DNA of 64,000 nt from Oxalobacteraceae bacterium. GTDB taxonomy: Bacteria; Pseudomonadota; Gammaproteobacteria; Burkholderiales; Burkholderiaceae_D. Made by a program: the position numbers and the translations under genes. The number at the start of each line of letters is the position of its first letter. Position 1 is the first letter of the stretch. Positions 8,147 through 16,436 of the stretch are shown here, in pieces. The stretch is from contig JAHFQV010000006.1 in NCBI GenBank assembly GCA_023259175.1, forward strand, positions 1-64,000, given 5' to 3'. The notes under the pieces are model-generated. The model made no database searches and had not been told where the DNA came from. It saw only the letters and a list, made by a program, of their open reading frames with translations.

Positions 8147-8812
8147 TTATTCCGCTGTTTTTTTACGGGTCGTCGCTTTTTTGACTGCGGCTTGTTTGGC
8201 GGAAGCGGTCGCTGATTTGGTGGACGCTACTTTGACACGAGCGCCTGTTGGGATTTTAGCTGCGCGTGGTTTACGGGCTGGTTTTTCAGTTGCCGCTTCT
8301 GTCGCCGCTTTGCTGACGCGTGGTTTGCGTGCGGGTTTTTTCTCGTCGTCTAGCGTGGTTTGGATGGCCATCATGTCGGGTGTGATTTCGACTGGTGCCG
8401 CCTTACTGCGGCTGGCGCGTTTTGGCTTTTCTTCTGCTAACGGGCCGGCAGTCATCTTGGAGGTGCGTTTGGCCGCACCCATTTTGACTTCCTTTTCACC
8501 CCAGAGTTCTTCCAGACGGTAGTAAGCGCGGATCGCTGGTTGCATGATGTGAACCACCATGTCGCCCAAATCGACCAGTACCCATTCACCGGTTCCTTCG
8601 CCTTCCATCCCGATGATGTCGCCACCATTTTCCTTGACCTTGTCACGCACTGAGGCGGCCAAAGCTTTGGTTTGGCGGTTAGACGTACCAGAGGCCACGC
8701 AGACGCGGTCAAACAAGCTGGTGATTTGGGTGGTGTCGAAAATTTGTATGTCCTGAGCTTTGACATCTTCGAGTGCTTCAAAGACTAAGGTTTGCAGCTT
8801 TTTAATATCCAT
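8147..8812 (-). CDS. rsfS: Ribosomal silencing factor RsfS with a histone-H1-like tail
   Basis: Binds ribosomal protein uL14 and blocks joining of the 50S and 30S subunits in starvation. The RsfS/Iojap domain occupies residues 1 to about 115 (VFEALEDVKAQDIQIFDT, DRVCVASGTSNRQTKAL, GEGTGEWVLVDLGDMVVHIM, YRLEELWG). The standard protein ends here at 105-120 residues. The remaining ~105 residues are an Ala/Lys/Pro/Arg-rich, presumably disordered, highly basic tail with repeated KPARKPR and KKAT segments, like histone H1 or bacterial AlgP-type tails. Ribosome-binding site AGGAAAG precedes the ATG. Follows nadD by 106 bp in a minus-strand operon and ends at a strong terminator. Confidence 0.93.
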   Translation of the reverse strand: MDIKKLQTLVFEALEDVKAQDIQIFDTTQITSLFDRVCVASGTSNRQTKALAASVRDKVKENGGDIIGMEGEGTGEWVLVDLGDMVVHIMQPAIRAYYRLEELWGEKEVKMGAAKRTSKMTAGPLAEEKPKRASRSKAAPVEITPDMMAIQTTLDDEKKPARKPRVSKAATEAATEKPARKPRAAKIPTGARVKVASTKSATASAKQAAVKKATTRKKTAE

Positions 8813-8893
8813 GACTTTCCTATTTTTTGACTGATTTTAAATTTTAAATTGGGGCGACTGGCCGATACGGCTGGGTCGAGTGAGCGTTGTTTA

Positions 8894-8926
8894 GTGCTAA
8901 TTTTGTGCTAATTCCGTACTAAATTT
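8894..8926 (-). repeat. Stop-bearing tandem repeat at the nadD 3' end (3 x 11 bp)
   Basis: Three 11-bp units: GTGCTAATTTT, GTGCTAATTCC, GTACTAAATTT. Read on the minus strand, the nadD stop TAG (8921-8919) recurs as TAG at offsets +11 and +22, giving a stop in each of the three frames. Confidence 0.8.
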
Positions 8927-9623
8927 TGGCCTGATACAGTCCTTGAGATTGAATGTAGTCTAGCACCTTGGGTGGAATTAGCGAGGCATACGCCAGTGTT
9001 TGGTCTTGTCTAAGCAAATGTTCGCGAATTTTTGTTGCAGAAATATCCCATGCTAAGTCTTTTGCCATCCAAGTTTTGCCAAAAGAGTAGCGTTTCATTT
9101 CCGATGGATTACTGCTGGTTTGTTGCCATTTTTGTGCGAGTTCCTCATCTAAATGCTGGGCCTGATCGGAATAATTGGGGCGCGCTGCAACCACGATATG
9201 GGCCAGTTCAAAGAGTTGCTGCCAATTTCTCCAAGAAGCTAAATTTTCAAATTGATCTGCACCTATCAGTAAAATCAGCGGTATTTCTTGCCCTAATTCC
9301 GCGCGTAAAGAGCGCAAAGTTTCGACGCTGTAGCTGGCGATATTCTGTTCGGCTCGTGTAATTTCCTGCAGGTCGATGACGATGCGGGTCTCTTTAATTT
9401 CAGCGAAGGCGAGCTTGAGCATGGCACAGCGTTGTTCTGCATTCGCCACGAGTTTGGATTTCTGCCAAGGTTGGCCGGCGGGAATAATCCGGAGTTCTTG
9501 CGCCTCAAATGTGTGGATGAAAAAGCGCGCAATCTCGACGTGAGCCTGGTGCACTGGATCGTAGCTACCGCCAAATATTAAAATGGGAGCAGGGCGATGT
9601 AAATCTAAAGTATTTATACCCAT
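8919..9623 (-). CDS. nadD: Nicotinate-nucleotide adenylyltransferase
   Basis: Transfers AMP from ATP to nicotinate mononucleotide in NAD synthesis; cytoplasmic. 234 residues. The nucleotidyltransferase fold shows [11 protein letters not shown] (about 18-28), the middle [17 protein letters not shown], and the C-terminal [10 protein letters not shown] signature. The usual HxGH motif reads H-Q-A-H: both histidines remain but Gly is Ala. The start overlaps the 3' end of hemF by 10 bp, implying coupled translation. The stop codon is part of an 11-bp tandem repeat. Precedes rsfS as in other Burkholderiales. Confidence 0.93.
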   Translation of the reverse strand: MGINTLDLHRPAPILIFGGSYDPVHQAHVEIARFFIHTFEAQELRIIPAGQPWQKSKLVANAEQRCAMLKLAFAEIKETRIVIDLQEITRAEQNIASYSVETLRSLRAELGQEIPLILLIGADQFENLASWRNWQQLFELAHIVVAARPNYSDQAQHLDEELAQKWQQTSSNPSEMKRYSFGKTWMAKDLAWDISATKIREHLLRQDQTLAYASLIPPKVLDYIQSQGLYQAKI

Positions 9624-10513
9624 TCCTTATGCACCAAAAAATCCGAAACCAAACGTGCTTCTGGGCTGTTCGCTTCGGCGTGCCAGTCGTAGCGCCATTT
9701 GACGACCGGTGGCATCGACATCAGGATTGATTCTGTCCTACCACCGGATTGTAAGCCGAATAAAGTGCCGCGATCAAAGACCAAATTAAATTCCACATAG
9801 CGCCCACGACGATAGGCTTGGAAATCACGCTCACGTTCGCCATAGCGCATTTCTTTACGAAGCTGGACGATAGGGCGGTAGGCTTCGATAAAGGCGTTGC
9901 CGACGTTGCGCATCATTGCAAAGCTATGCGCGAAATCCAATTCATTAAAATCGTCAAAGAAGATACCACCAACACCGCGTGCTTCTTTGCGATGCTTTAA
10001 ATAGAAATACTCGTCGCACCATTTTTTAAAGCGCGGGTGCAATGCTGCGCCGTAGGGACTCAGTGCATCTTTGCAGGTTTGATGAAAGTGTCTTGCGTCC
10101 TCGTCAAAGCCATAGTAGGGCGTTAAATCCATGCCACCGCCGAACCACCAAATGGCTTCTTCACCTTCAGCATAGGTCGTAAAAAAACGTACATTCATAT
10201 GCACGGTCGGCACGTAAGGATTGCGTGGATGCAGCACTAAAGACACGCCCATGGCCTCCCATTTGCGTCCCGCTAACTCAGGACGACTGGCCGCTGCGGA
10301 CGACGGAAGTTGATTCCCCATGACGTGCGAAAAATTGACACCACCGCGCTCAAACACCAGGCCTTCTTCGAGGACGCGCGAAACTCCACCACCTCCTTCG
10401 GGACGTTCCCAACGGTCGGTGATGAAGGTATTACCGTCGATTTCCTCGAGTGCTGCGACGATGGACGCTTGGAGTTCGAGGAGATAAGTTTTAACTGAAT
10501 GGGTGTCGGTCAT
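9614..10513 (-). CDS. hemF: Oxygen-dependent coproporphyrinogen III oxidase
   Basis: Oxidative decarboxylation of coproporphyrinogen III to protoporphyrinogen IX in haem synthesis, using O2. 299 residues, as in E. coli. Motifs: [82 protein letters not shown], and [35 protein letters not shown] in parts. A TTG four codons upstream is in frame, but ATG at 10513 fits the family. Overlaps nadD by 10 bp. An aerobic lifestyle is implied; hemN is not in the window. Confidence 0.96.
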   Translation of the reverse strand: MTDTHSVKTYLLELQASIVAALEEIDGNTFITDRWERPEGGGGVSRVLEEGLVFERGGVNFSHVMGNQLPSSAAASRPELAGRKWEAMGVSLVLHPRNPYVPTVHMNVRFFTTYAEGEEAIWWFGGGMDLTPYYGFDEDARHFHQTCKDALSPYGAALHPRFKKWCDEYFYLKHRKEARGVGGIFFDDFNELDFAHSFAMMRNVGNAFIEAYRPIVQLRKEMRYGERERDFQAYRRGRYVEFNLVFDRGTLFGLQSGGRTESILMSMPPVVKWRYDWHAEANSPEARLVSDFLVHKEWV

Positions 10514-10621
10514 TTTGTCGAGCAAGTGCTATTTTTTTTAAACGCAAAGGCGCAGCGTAGGCAGCAAAAATTAAGTGTCAAACGCCGCGTCTCTGTGGTT
10601 TAGGTCTGCTGAGTTTCAGTC

Positions 10622-10673
10622 TTAATGTTTACGATTAATGTTTACGATTAATGTTTACGATCAATGTTTACGA
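10622..10673 (-). repeat. Stop-bearing tandem repeat at the purD 3' end (4 x 13 bp)
   Basis: Three identical TTAATGTTTACGA units (10622-10660) plus TCAATGTTTACGA (10661-10673). The last encodes the final Arg-Lys-His and TGA stop of purD on the minus strand. Downstream, TAA recurs every 13 nt, so stops appear in all three frames. Confidence 0.97.
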
Positions 10674-11935
10674 TTCAAGGCGCGCCAGCCTATGTCTTTG
10701 CGAAATTGCGCACCTTCAAATTGGATTTGTTCCACCACGTCATAGGCATGTTTTTGCGCAGATTTGACCGTATCACCCAAGCCGACTACGCACAAAACAC
10801 GACCACCCGAGACGCTGAGTTGACCGCCGTTTAGACTGGTTCCCGCATGAAATGTGATGCAGTCGCTAGTGTCATGCGGAATACCCGTGATGTTGGCACC
10901 TTTGACTGGCGCATCGGGATAGCCCGCCGCCGCCATCACCACACCCATCGCGGTGCGCCTATCCCATTCGAGCGCTATGCTGTCGAGCGTGCCATTGACG
11001 GCGTGTTCCATCACGTTGACTAAATCGGTTTTGAGACGCGCCATAATCGGCTGCGTTTCTGGGTCGCCCATGCGGCAATTAAATTCCAAAGTTTTTGGAT
11101 TGCCATGTTCGTCTATCATCAGCCCTGCGTATAAAAATCCTGTAAACACGATACCGTCTTTGGCCATCCCTTGCACAGTCGGTTGTATGATTTCGCGCAT
11201 GACACGGGCGTGCAGTTCTGGCGTTACGATAGGCGCGGGCGAATAGGCGCCCATGCCACCCGTGTTCGGGCCCAAGTCGTGATCGAGTAGGCGCTTATGA
11301 TCTTGGCTAGTGGCTAAGGGCAAAATGTTTTTACCGTCCACCATGACGATGAAACTGGCTTCTTCACCGCTTAAAAATTCTTCGATGACGACGCGTGCGC
11401 CTGCATCGCCTAGCTTATTGTCCGACAACATCATGTCGACTGCGGCGTGGGCTTCTGCGATGTTCATCGCGACCACAACACCTTTACCTGCGGCTAAACC
11501 ATCTGCTTTAATGACGATGGGTGCACCGTGGGTGTCGAGGTAGGCATGCGCCGCTTTGAGATCAGAAAAAGTTTGATACTGCGCTGTGGGAATATGATGG
11601 CGCTGCATAAAAGATTTAGCGAAATCTTTGGAACTTTCGAGCTGTGCCGCTTCTTTAGTTGGGCCAAAAATTTTCAAACCGCGTTCGCGAAATAAATTCA
11701 CAATACCGGCTGCCAAGGGTACTTCTGGTCCAACGACGGTGATTGCGATATGTTCTTGCAGAGCGAAATCAGCCAACGCGGCAGGGTCGCTTAAGTTGAT
11801 ATCCTTGAGATTGCGATCAAGTGCAGTGCCGCCATTGCCGGGTGCAACGAAGACGGTTTGTACGCGTTCAGATTGTGCCAATTTCCACGCCAGTGCGTGT
11901 TCGCGACCGCCTGAGCCGACTACGAGAATTTTCAT
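10661..11935 (-). CDS. purD: Phosphoribosylamine-glycine ligase
   Basis: Purine synthesis step 2: ATP-dependent joining of 5-phosphoribosylamine and glycine to give GAR. 424 residues, normal for PurD. N-domain MKILVVGSGGREHALAWKLAQS, VGPEVPLAAGI; ATP-grasp core PIVIKADGLAAGKGV, GEEASFIVMVDG, LATSQDHKRLLDHDLGPNTGGMGAYSP, and the metal-binding EFNCRMGDPETQ. It begins 3 bp after the yebC stop, so the two are cotranscribed, and precedes hemF by 147 bp. Its last codons and stop form one unit of a 13-bp tandem array. Confidence 0.97.
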   Translation of the reverse strand: MKILVVGSGGREHALAWKLAQSERVQTVFVAPGNGGTALDRNLKDINLSDPAALADFALQEHIAITVVGPEVPLAAGIVNLFRERGLKIFGPTKEAAQLESSKDFAKSFMQRHHIPTAQYQTFSDLKAAHAYLDTHGAPIVIKADGLAAGKGVVVAMNIAEAHAAVDMMLSDNKLGDAGARVVIEEFLSGEEASFIVMVDGKNILPLATSQDHKRLLDHDLGPNTGGMGAYSPAPIVTPELHARVMREIIQPTVQGMAKDGIVFTGFLYAGLMIDEHGNPKTLEFNCRMGDPETQPIMARLKTDLVNVMEHAVNGTLDSIALEWDRRTAMGVVMAAAGYPDAPVKGANITGIPHDTSDCITFHAGTSLNGGQLSVSGGRVLCVVGLGDTVKSAQKHAYDVVEQIQFEGAQFRKDIGWRALNRKH

Positions 11936-11938
11936 TTT

Positions 11939-12664
11939 TTACTCTTCAATGATGGCGTTAGTAAAAACTTCTTGCACATCGTCTAGGTTTTCGAGTGCAT
12001 CGATAATTTTTTGCATTTTGACCGCGTCGTCGCCGGTAAATACGGTTTCGGTTTGAGGCTTCATCACGACTTCGGCGATTTCCGATTTGAATCCGGCTTT
12101 TTCCAGCGCGTCTTTGATACCGGATAAATCATGCGGCGGACAAATGACTTCGATGCCGCCTTCCTCATCGGTCACCACGTCGTCTGCACCGGCTTCGAGC
12201 GCAGCTTCCATCAAAGCATCTTCATTGGTGCCAGGCGCGAAAAATAATTGCCCGCAGTGGGTGAATAAAAACGCGACCGAGCCTTCGGTTCCCATATTGC
12301 CACCGTACTTGTTGAAGGCATGACGCACTTCAGCGACAGTACGCACCCGATTATCGGTCATGCAGTCAACGATGATGGCTGCACCACCAATGCCATAACC
12401 CTCGTACCGGACCTCTTCATAGTTTGCGCCTTCCAAAGTGCCTGCGCCGCGTTGGATGGCGCGGGTAACGTTTTCTTTAGGCATATTCGCATCGGCGGCC
12501 TTATCGACTGCCAAACGTAGACGAGGGTTAGATGTAATATCCTCGCCCCCCATGCGTGCTGCGACCGTGATTTCTTTGATTAAACGCGTCCAAACCTTGC
12601 CGCGTTTGGCATCGGTGGCTGCTTTTTTGTGCTTAATATTGGCCCATTTGCTATGTCCTGCCAT
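11939..12664 (-). CDS. yebC: YebC/PmpR-family protein
   Basis: Member of the YebC/TACO1 family, described both as DNA-binding regulators (PmpR) and, more recently, as factors that help ribosomes through proline-rich stretches. Which role applies here cannot be seen. 241 residues, starting with the near-invariant [16 protein letters not shown], followed by [34 protein letters not shown], and [14 protein letters not shown]. The nine codons upstream in frame are dropped. First gene of the yebC-purD-hemF-nadD-rsfS operon; an extended -10 promoter lies 93 bp upstream. Confidence 0.95.
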   Translation of the reverse strand: MAGHSKWANIKHKKAATDAKRGKVWTRLIKEITVAARMGGEDITSNPRLRLAVDKAADANMPKENVTRAIQRGAGTLEGANYEEVRYEGYGIGGAAIIVDCMTDNRVRTVAEVRHAFNKYGGNMGTEGSVAFLFTHCGQLFFAPGTNEDALMEAALEAGADDVVTDEEGGIEVICPPHDLSGIKDALEKAGFKSEIAEVVMKPQTETVFTGDDAVKMQKIIDALENLDDVQEVFTNAIIEE

Positions 12665-12756
12665 GATAATTCTCTCTAAAAATCGGTTCAATCCGCTGGT
12701 TTTGAGCTCACTTTGCGGGCTCTGGTGTAGATGAACCCAATTGAATGAAGACCGCT

Positions 12757-12765
12757 ATTCTAACA
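12757..12765 (-). promoter_or_regulatory. Extended -10 promoter of the yebC-purD operon
   Basis: On the minus strand TGTTAGAAT: -10 TAGAAT (12762-12757) with the TG of an extended -10. The -35 region is T-rich and only weakly matching. The expected leader is about 85 nt before the yebC ATG. Confidence 0.5.
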
Positions 12766-12959
12766 TATTGATTTTATTCAAAAACCATGGGTGCTTCAAA
12801 ACAAAGGCTTGGCCCTTGTTGCCTATCGCAGTGGCATCGTATTGAATCACTTTCCACCGAGGAGTAAAACAACTTATACTGGTGCCTTGGTGCTGCGCTA
12901 GGATGAATTTGATTTTCATTCCTTTTTCAAAATTGACTTGTGTTAGGAAATGAGCCCGA

Positions 12960-13124
12960 ATGAGTTCGAATGAGTTACCGGAGTCCCCTGAAATTAAAGC
13001 AGATCAGACTGCAGATCAAGAGCGCACCAGTCCGCGGTTTGGACGTTTATTAATTGTGCTGATTTTTGCCGTTTTCTTAGTCGTTTTGATTACCTTTGGT
13101 TCTGAAGCCTACTTCACGCCTTAG
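12960..13124 (+). CDS. Small single-pass membrane protein
   Basis: A 54-codon reading frame, MSSNELPESPEIKADQ... The N-terminal half is polar and acidic; an Arg-rich hinge (ERTSPRFGR) leads into one hydrophobic helix of about 20 residues (LLIVLIFAVFLVVLITF) and a short tail ending YFTP. AGGAA at 12945-12949 is a properly placed ribosome-binding site. The positive-inside rule predicts a cytoplasmic N-terminus. It precedes the DUF1631 gene by 74 bp on the same strand, so the two are probably cotranscribed. The family is unknown to me. Its stop codon begins an ~11-bp tandem array. Confidence 0.7.
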   Translation: MSSNELPESPEIKADQTADQERTSPRFGRLLIVLIFAVFLVVLITFGSEAYFTP

Positions 13125-13175
13125 TTCGCAGCTTAGTTGCAGCTTCGTTGCACCTTAGTTGCACCTTAGTCAAAC
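13120..13175 (+). repeat. Stop-bearing tandem repeat after the small membrane protein (5 x 11-12 bp)
   Basis: Units CTTAGTTCGCAG, CTTAGTTGCAG, CTTCGTTGCAC, CTTAGTTGCAC, CTTAGTCAAAC. The gene's TAG (13122-13124) is in the first unit; TAG recurs at offsets +12, +34 and +45, covering two of the three frames. Confidence 0.85.
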
Positions 13176-13198
13176 TGGTCTAAGATTTAGAAAGAATT

Positions 13199-15439
13199 AT
13201 GGATACCATACCACTCTTGCCAACGGAACCGCCTGTGCTCAAAAAGTCGCAGACGAGAACGGGTGCCTCTGCCGTCAAGAAAGCTGATTTGAGCAGCGCA
13301 AGTCGCTTATTGGTATTGCAAAACATGGTGCCCATCGCGACCAATTTAGTGGCATCGCAGCTCGAGGCATTTTCGATGCGTTTGTCCGAGGAATTGTTTC
13401 GTTTGTCCGATCAAGCCATACGTTTGGAAGAAGCCAAGCTTAGTTTTGAAGCGCATCAGTTAGTTAAGCGCAATAGCGCGGCATTTTATCGACTCGTCGC
13501 CGGACAAATTAATGCGGCGCTCACCACCGAAGTCAGTGTTTTTAATACCCGCAAACGGGTACGCAAAACCGAGCAATCTTTAGACGGTACTGCGCAGACT
13601 TATGAGCAAATGGAAACCAAGATTTTGCTGCGTCATGCAAGTCAGGCCTTAGAAGTTAAGAGCGCTGAAGCACTCATGATTCTAAACACCTTGGTCGGAC
13701 GGGTTTTAAATCGGATGCCAATTGATGTCTCGCAAAATCCATTTCGCCCCGAGATTTTTATCAATGCAGTGCATCAGGCATGGATGGAGCTTGATCCAAA
13801 CCCTGCCTCGCATCTGATGGTGCTGCGCTTATTGCAGCCGCATGTTTTTATTCAACTCACACCGATTTTAGATGAAATTAATCAGGAGTTGATGGCGCGC
13901 GGGGTTCGGCTTGAGAATGATAAGCCGAGTAGCGATGGTAAAGGTGTGCATGCATTTTTGCCGGTACATGCAGCCTCTGGCCAAGACCCTTATCTCATCG
14001 AAAAAATCAAAAAAGTATTTTCGGGCGAATACGTGTTACCCCCTTCACCGCTGGCACCGGGGCCACGAGTGTGGATGGAAGATAGTCCGCGCTCTATCAT
14101 CGCTTTAGACGATACCTTGGCCGATCAGGCCATTGCTGGACAAGGTAAGTTGGACAAGGCCAGTGTGGATCGCTTGTTTTTTCAAGATCTCTTGGAAATG
14201 CAATTGGTGTATGCGCAAACTGACTCACCGCGCAAACATTTCGATTCGCGCTTGCGGGAACTTTTTAGTTCGCCTTCGGCACAAAATCTGAAAGTCTTAG
14301 AGCGCAATACTATCGAATTGTTAGCGCGCGTTTTTGATTTTATATTTGCCGATCCGACCTTGCGTGACGATGTGAAAATCATGATCGCGCAATTGCAAAT
14401 TCCGATTTTACGGGTCGCTTTTTTAGATAGAGAATTTTTTACCCGTGAGTCGCATCCCGCCCGTACTTTGCTCGACATTCTGGGTAACTCGGGTTTAATG
14501 ATCGACGGTCAAACCGATGAAAGTGATCCCTTGCTGGACATGATCGGCGACGTGGTTGAACGGGTGCAAGGTGAGTATCAGGCACAGATCGATTTGTTCT
14601 CAAACGTGGTCGCTGATCTGGAAAGTTTTTTGAAGGAAGAAGAGCAGCGCGCAGAAGAAGCGATTAGCGAACCCGTGCAAACGGCCCTCAGCGCCGAAAA
14701 AATGCGCGTGGCGCGTGAATTTGCGGAACATGATGTGGCGATTCGCGTCGAGACGGGTGAAGTGGCCGGTTTTCTGGAAGTGTTTTTGGAAGAACAGTGG
14801 ATACGGATTTTGACCATTGCGCATAGTGTGAAGGACGAAAAACCGCATGCGCTGGAAAACGCGCTTAAAACGATGGACGATTTGATTTGGAGTTTAAAAC
14901 CCAAAAATAGTCCCGATGAGCGCAAAGAATTGATTAGTAAATTGCCTGCGATGCTGAGTCTGCTAAACGCTTGGCTCAATGCAATTCGCTGGGATGAGCC
15001 TGATCGTGTTTTATTTTTTTCCAAGTTGGCTGAGCGACATGCGGCGATGGCCCGCGCACCTTTGGAACTTTCCCCTAGGCGGCAATTGGAAATCGCTGTG
15101 AATATCGCACAGCGGGCGAGCAACCGCCGACTGGATCGATTTGTCCTGGGTAAAAAGAGTCAGGAAGATGATGAGGCCAGCAAGCAGGTCGCCGCTTTGG
15201 AGCGCGGTGTCTGGCTCGATTTTACCGATCAGGATGAACAGTTGGCGCGCTTTAAATTGGCCTGGATTAGTCCGAAACGTACCAGTTACATTTTTACGAA
15301 TCGCCAGGGCTATGAAGCGTTTTCAATTTCGGCAGAAGAATTGGTTGATCGTTGTCGTCAGGGGACTGTGACGGCGATTATGGCTAATTCTTTGGTTGAT
15401 AGAGCTTTGGCTTTTGCTTTGCGCGATTTGCAGGTTTAG
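13199..15439 (+). CDS. DUF1631 family protein
   Basis: 746-residue cytoplasmic protein of the DUF1631 family, common in beta- and gamma-proteobacteria and sometimes misnamed thymidine phosphorylase. Function unknown. Mostly helical and acidic; recognisable stretches are QLEAFSMRLSEELFRLSDQA, NAFRPE-like NPFRPEIFINAVHQAW, and HFDSRLRELFSSP. The last ~90 residues (GVWLDFTDQDEQLARFKLAWISPKR, then YIFTNRQGYEAFSISAEEL) read like a PilZ-type beta barrel, which would suggest a c-di-GMP link, but the RxxxR motif is not evident. Preceded by a small membrane protein gene, likely in the same transcript. Confidence 0.8.
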   Translation: MDTIPLLPTEPPVLKKSQTRTGASAVKKADLSSASRLLVLQNMVPIATNLVASQLEAFSMRLSEELFRLSDQAIRLEEAKLSFEAHQLVKRNSAAFYRLVAGQINAALTTEVSVFNTRKRVRKTEQSLDGTAQTYEQMETKILLRHASQALEVKSAEALMILNTLVGRVLNRMPIDVSQNPFRPEIFINAVHQAWMELDPNPASHLMVLRLLQPHVFIQLTPILDEINQELMARGVRLENDKPSSDGKGVHAFLPVHAASGQDPYLIEKIKKVFSGEYVLPPSPLAPGPRVWMEDSPRSIIALDDTLADQAIAGQGKLDKASVDRLFFQDLLEMQLVYAQTDSPRKHFDSRLRELFSSPSAQNLKVLERNTIELLARVFDFIFADPTLRDDVKIMIAQLQIPILRVAFLDREFFTRESHPARTLLDILGNSGLMIDGQTDESDPLLDMIGDVVERVQGEYQAQIDLFSNVVADLESFLKEEEQRAEEAISEPVQTALSAEKMRVAREFAEHDVAIRVETGEVAGFLEVFLEEQWIRILTIAHSVKDEKPHALENALKTMDDLIWSLKPKNSPDERKELISKLPAMLSLLNAWLNAIRWDEPDRVLFFSKLAERHAAMARAPLELSPRRQLEIAVNIAQRASNRRLDRFVLGKKSQEDDEASKQVAALERGVWLDFTDQDEQLARFKLAWISPKRTSYIFTNRQGYEAFSISAEELVDRCRQGTVTAIMANSLVDRALAFALRDLQV

Positions 15440-15460
15440 GGTGGCGCGGATTGGCAGCGT

Positions 15461-16183
15461 TTATTTTTCTATTTTGAATTTGACTTTGTGTTTTCCACTC
15501 GCACTCGGAAAATCCTTCAAAGCACTTTCTACTAAGAGTTCAATGTATTCCTCTATGTCGGGATAAGACTGGCGGCTACTGGCTTCGGTTTGATAAACCA
15601 GTTTCCCAGATTGGGGGTCAAGCAGTCGAATAGTGAGCTTGTGTTCAAAGCTTTGCTGCACCGTTGGCTCCGGCAGCATTAAGGTATTGTAGCGACGACC
15701 CCAAAAGTAGGACGAGTAGGGTGAAGGCCAAAATGGCGATCGAATCATGGCGCTTGGGTAAATACGGCCAGGATAGGCGTAAATGCCATTGAAAAAGCGC
15801 CAGTCGTAACTCGGACTCATGGGAATGACCATGCCGCTAGGGGTGATCAAGTAATTGATCGAGGTAAAAGGAATCGAAACGTGGGCATTGCCCGCAACAC
15901 TGCTTAATTCAAGCTGCAACTGCAGTGTGGACGCGCTTTCGTCATATTGAAACCCCAGCTCACTCAAGTGGGTTTTGGCTTCTTCGATGGCGTGTGCGAG
16001 TTCAGGCGTATCGTTTTTCGGCGCTATCGTCGCCAGACTAAAACGTTTGTCGTTTAAGTTGTCTTGAATTTGATTTTGAACCGTCACTGTGCTGGTAAAA
16101 GTGCTGGCGCAGCCGCTTAAAAACAAGGCGGGGACAAGGACAAGGGAAAGCGAAAAAAGCCGCGATAGCATAGGTTTCATCAT
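15461..16183 (-). CDS. DUF4136 family outer-envelope lipoprotein
   Basis: 240-residue lipoprotein. The signal sequence MMKPMLSRLFSLSLVLVPALFLSGC ends in the lipobox LSGC, so Cys25 would be lipidated. The mature part has a DUF4136-type domain: early FSLATIAPKNDTPELAHAIEEAKTHLSELGFQYDE, an aromatic middle (SPSYDWRFFNGIY, SPYSSYFWGRRYN), and the closing YQTEASSRQS...ALKDFPSASGK. The upstream 59 in-frame codons are not family-like; GGAG lies 5 bp before the chosen ATG. Role unknown. Convergent with DUF1631, 21 bp between stops. Confidence 0.8.
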   Translation of the reverse strand: MMKPMLSRLFSLSLVLVPALFLSGCASTFTSTVTVQNQIQDNLNDKRFSLATIAPKNDTPELAHAIEEAKTHLSELGFQYDESASTLQLQLELSSVAGNAHVSIPFTSINYLITPSGMVIPMSPSYDWRFFNGIYAYPGRIYPSAMIRSPFWPSPYSSYFWGRRYNTLMLPEPTVQQSFEHKLTIRLLDPQSGKLVYQTEASSRQSYPDIEEYIELLVESALKDFPSASGKHKVKFKIEK

Positions 16184-16408
16184 AAGTCTCCAAGGGAGTG
16201 CGACTCTATCATGAACTGCTCGCAGGGGAAAGTCTGTGAAAAATTGTAACAAAAGGCAGAGCGTTTGTAGCGAGCGCTCGGACAGGATGACAGCGCTATT
16301 GCGCACCGATACTTGGTAAAATACGGGATGCGCTAAAGAGCTCTCGATCTCTCTATACAAGCGAGTGCGAGGCCGAATTTTCCGTTTTTCCTAAAAACAT
16401 TTTCCATG

Positions 16409-16436
16409 ATGACTCATGACTTATGACTTATGACAC
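16409..16436 (+). repeat. ATG-bearing heptamer array containing the pepN start (4 x 7 bp)
   Basis: ATGACTC, ATGACTT, ATGACTT, ATGACAC. The A of the fourth unit (16430) starts pepN. The three upstream ATGs lie in other frames and would open 5-, 5- and 8-codon reading frames ending at 16426, 16433 and 16449; the second overlaps the pepN start as ATGA. Confidence 0.93.
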
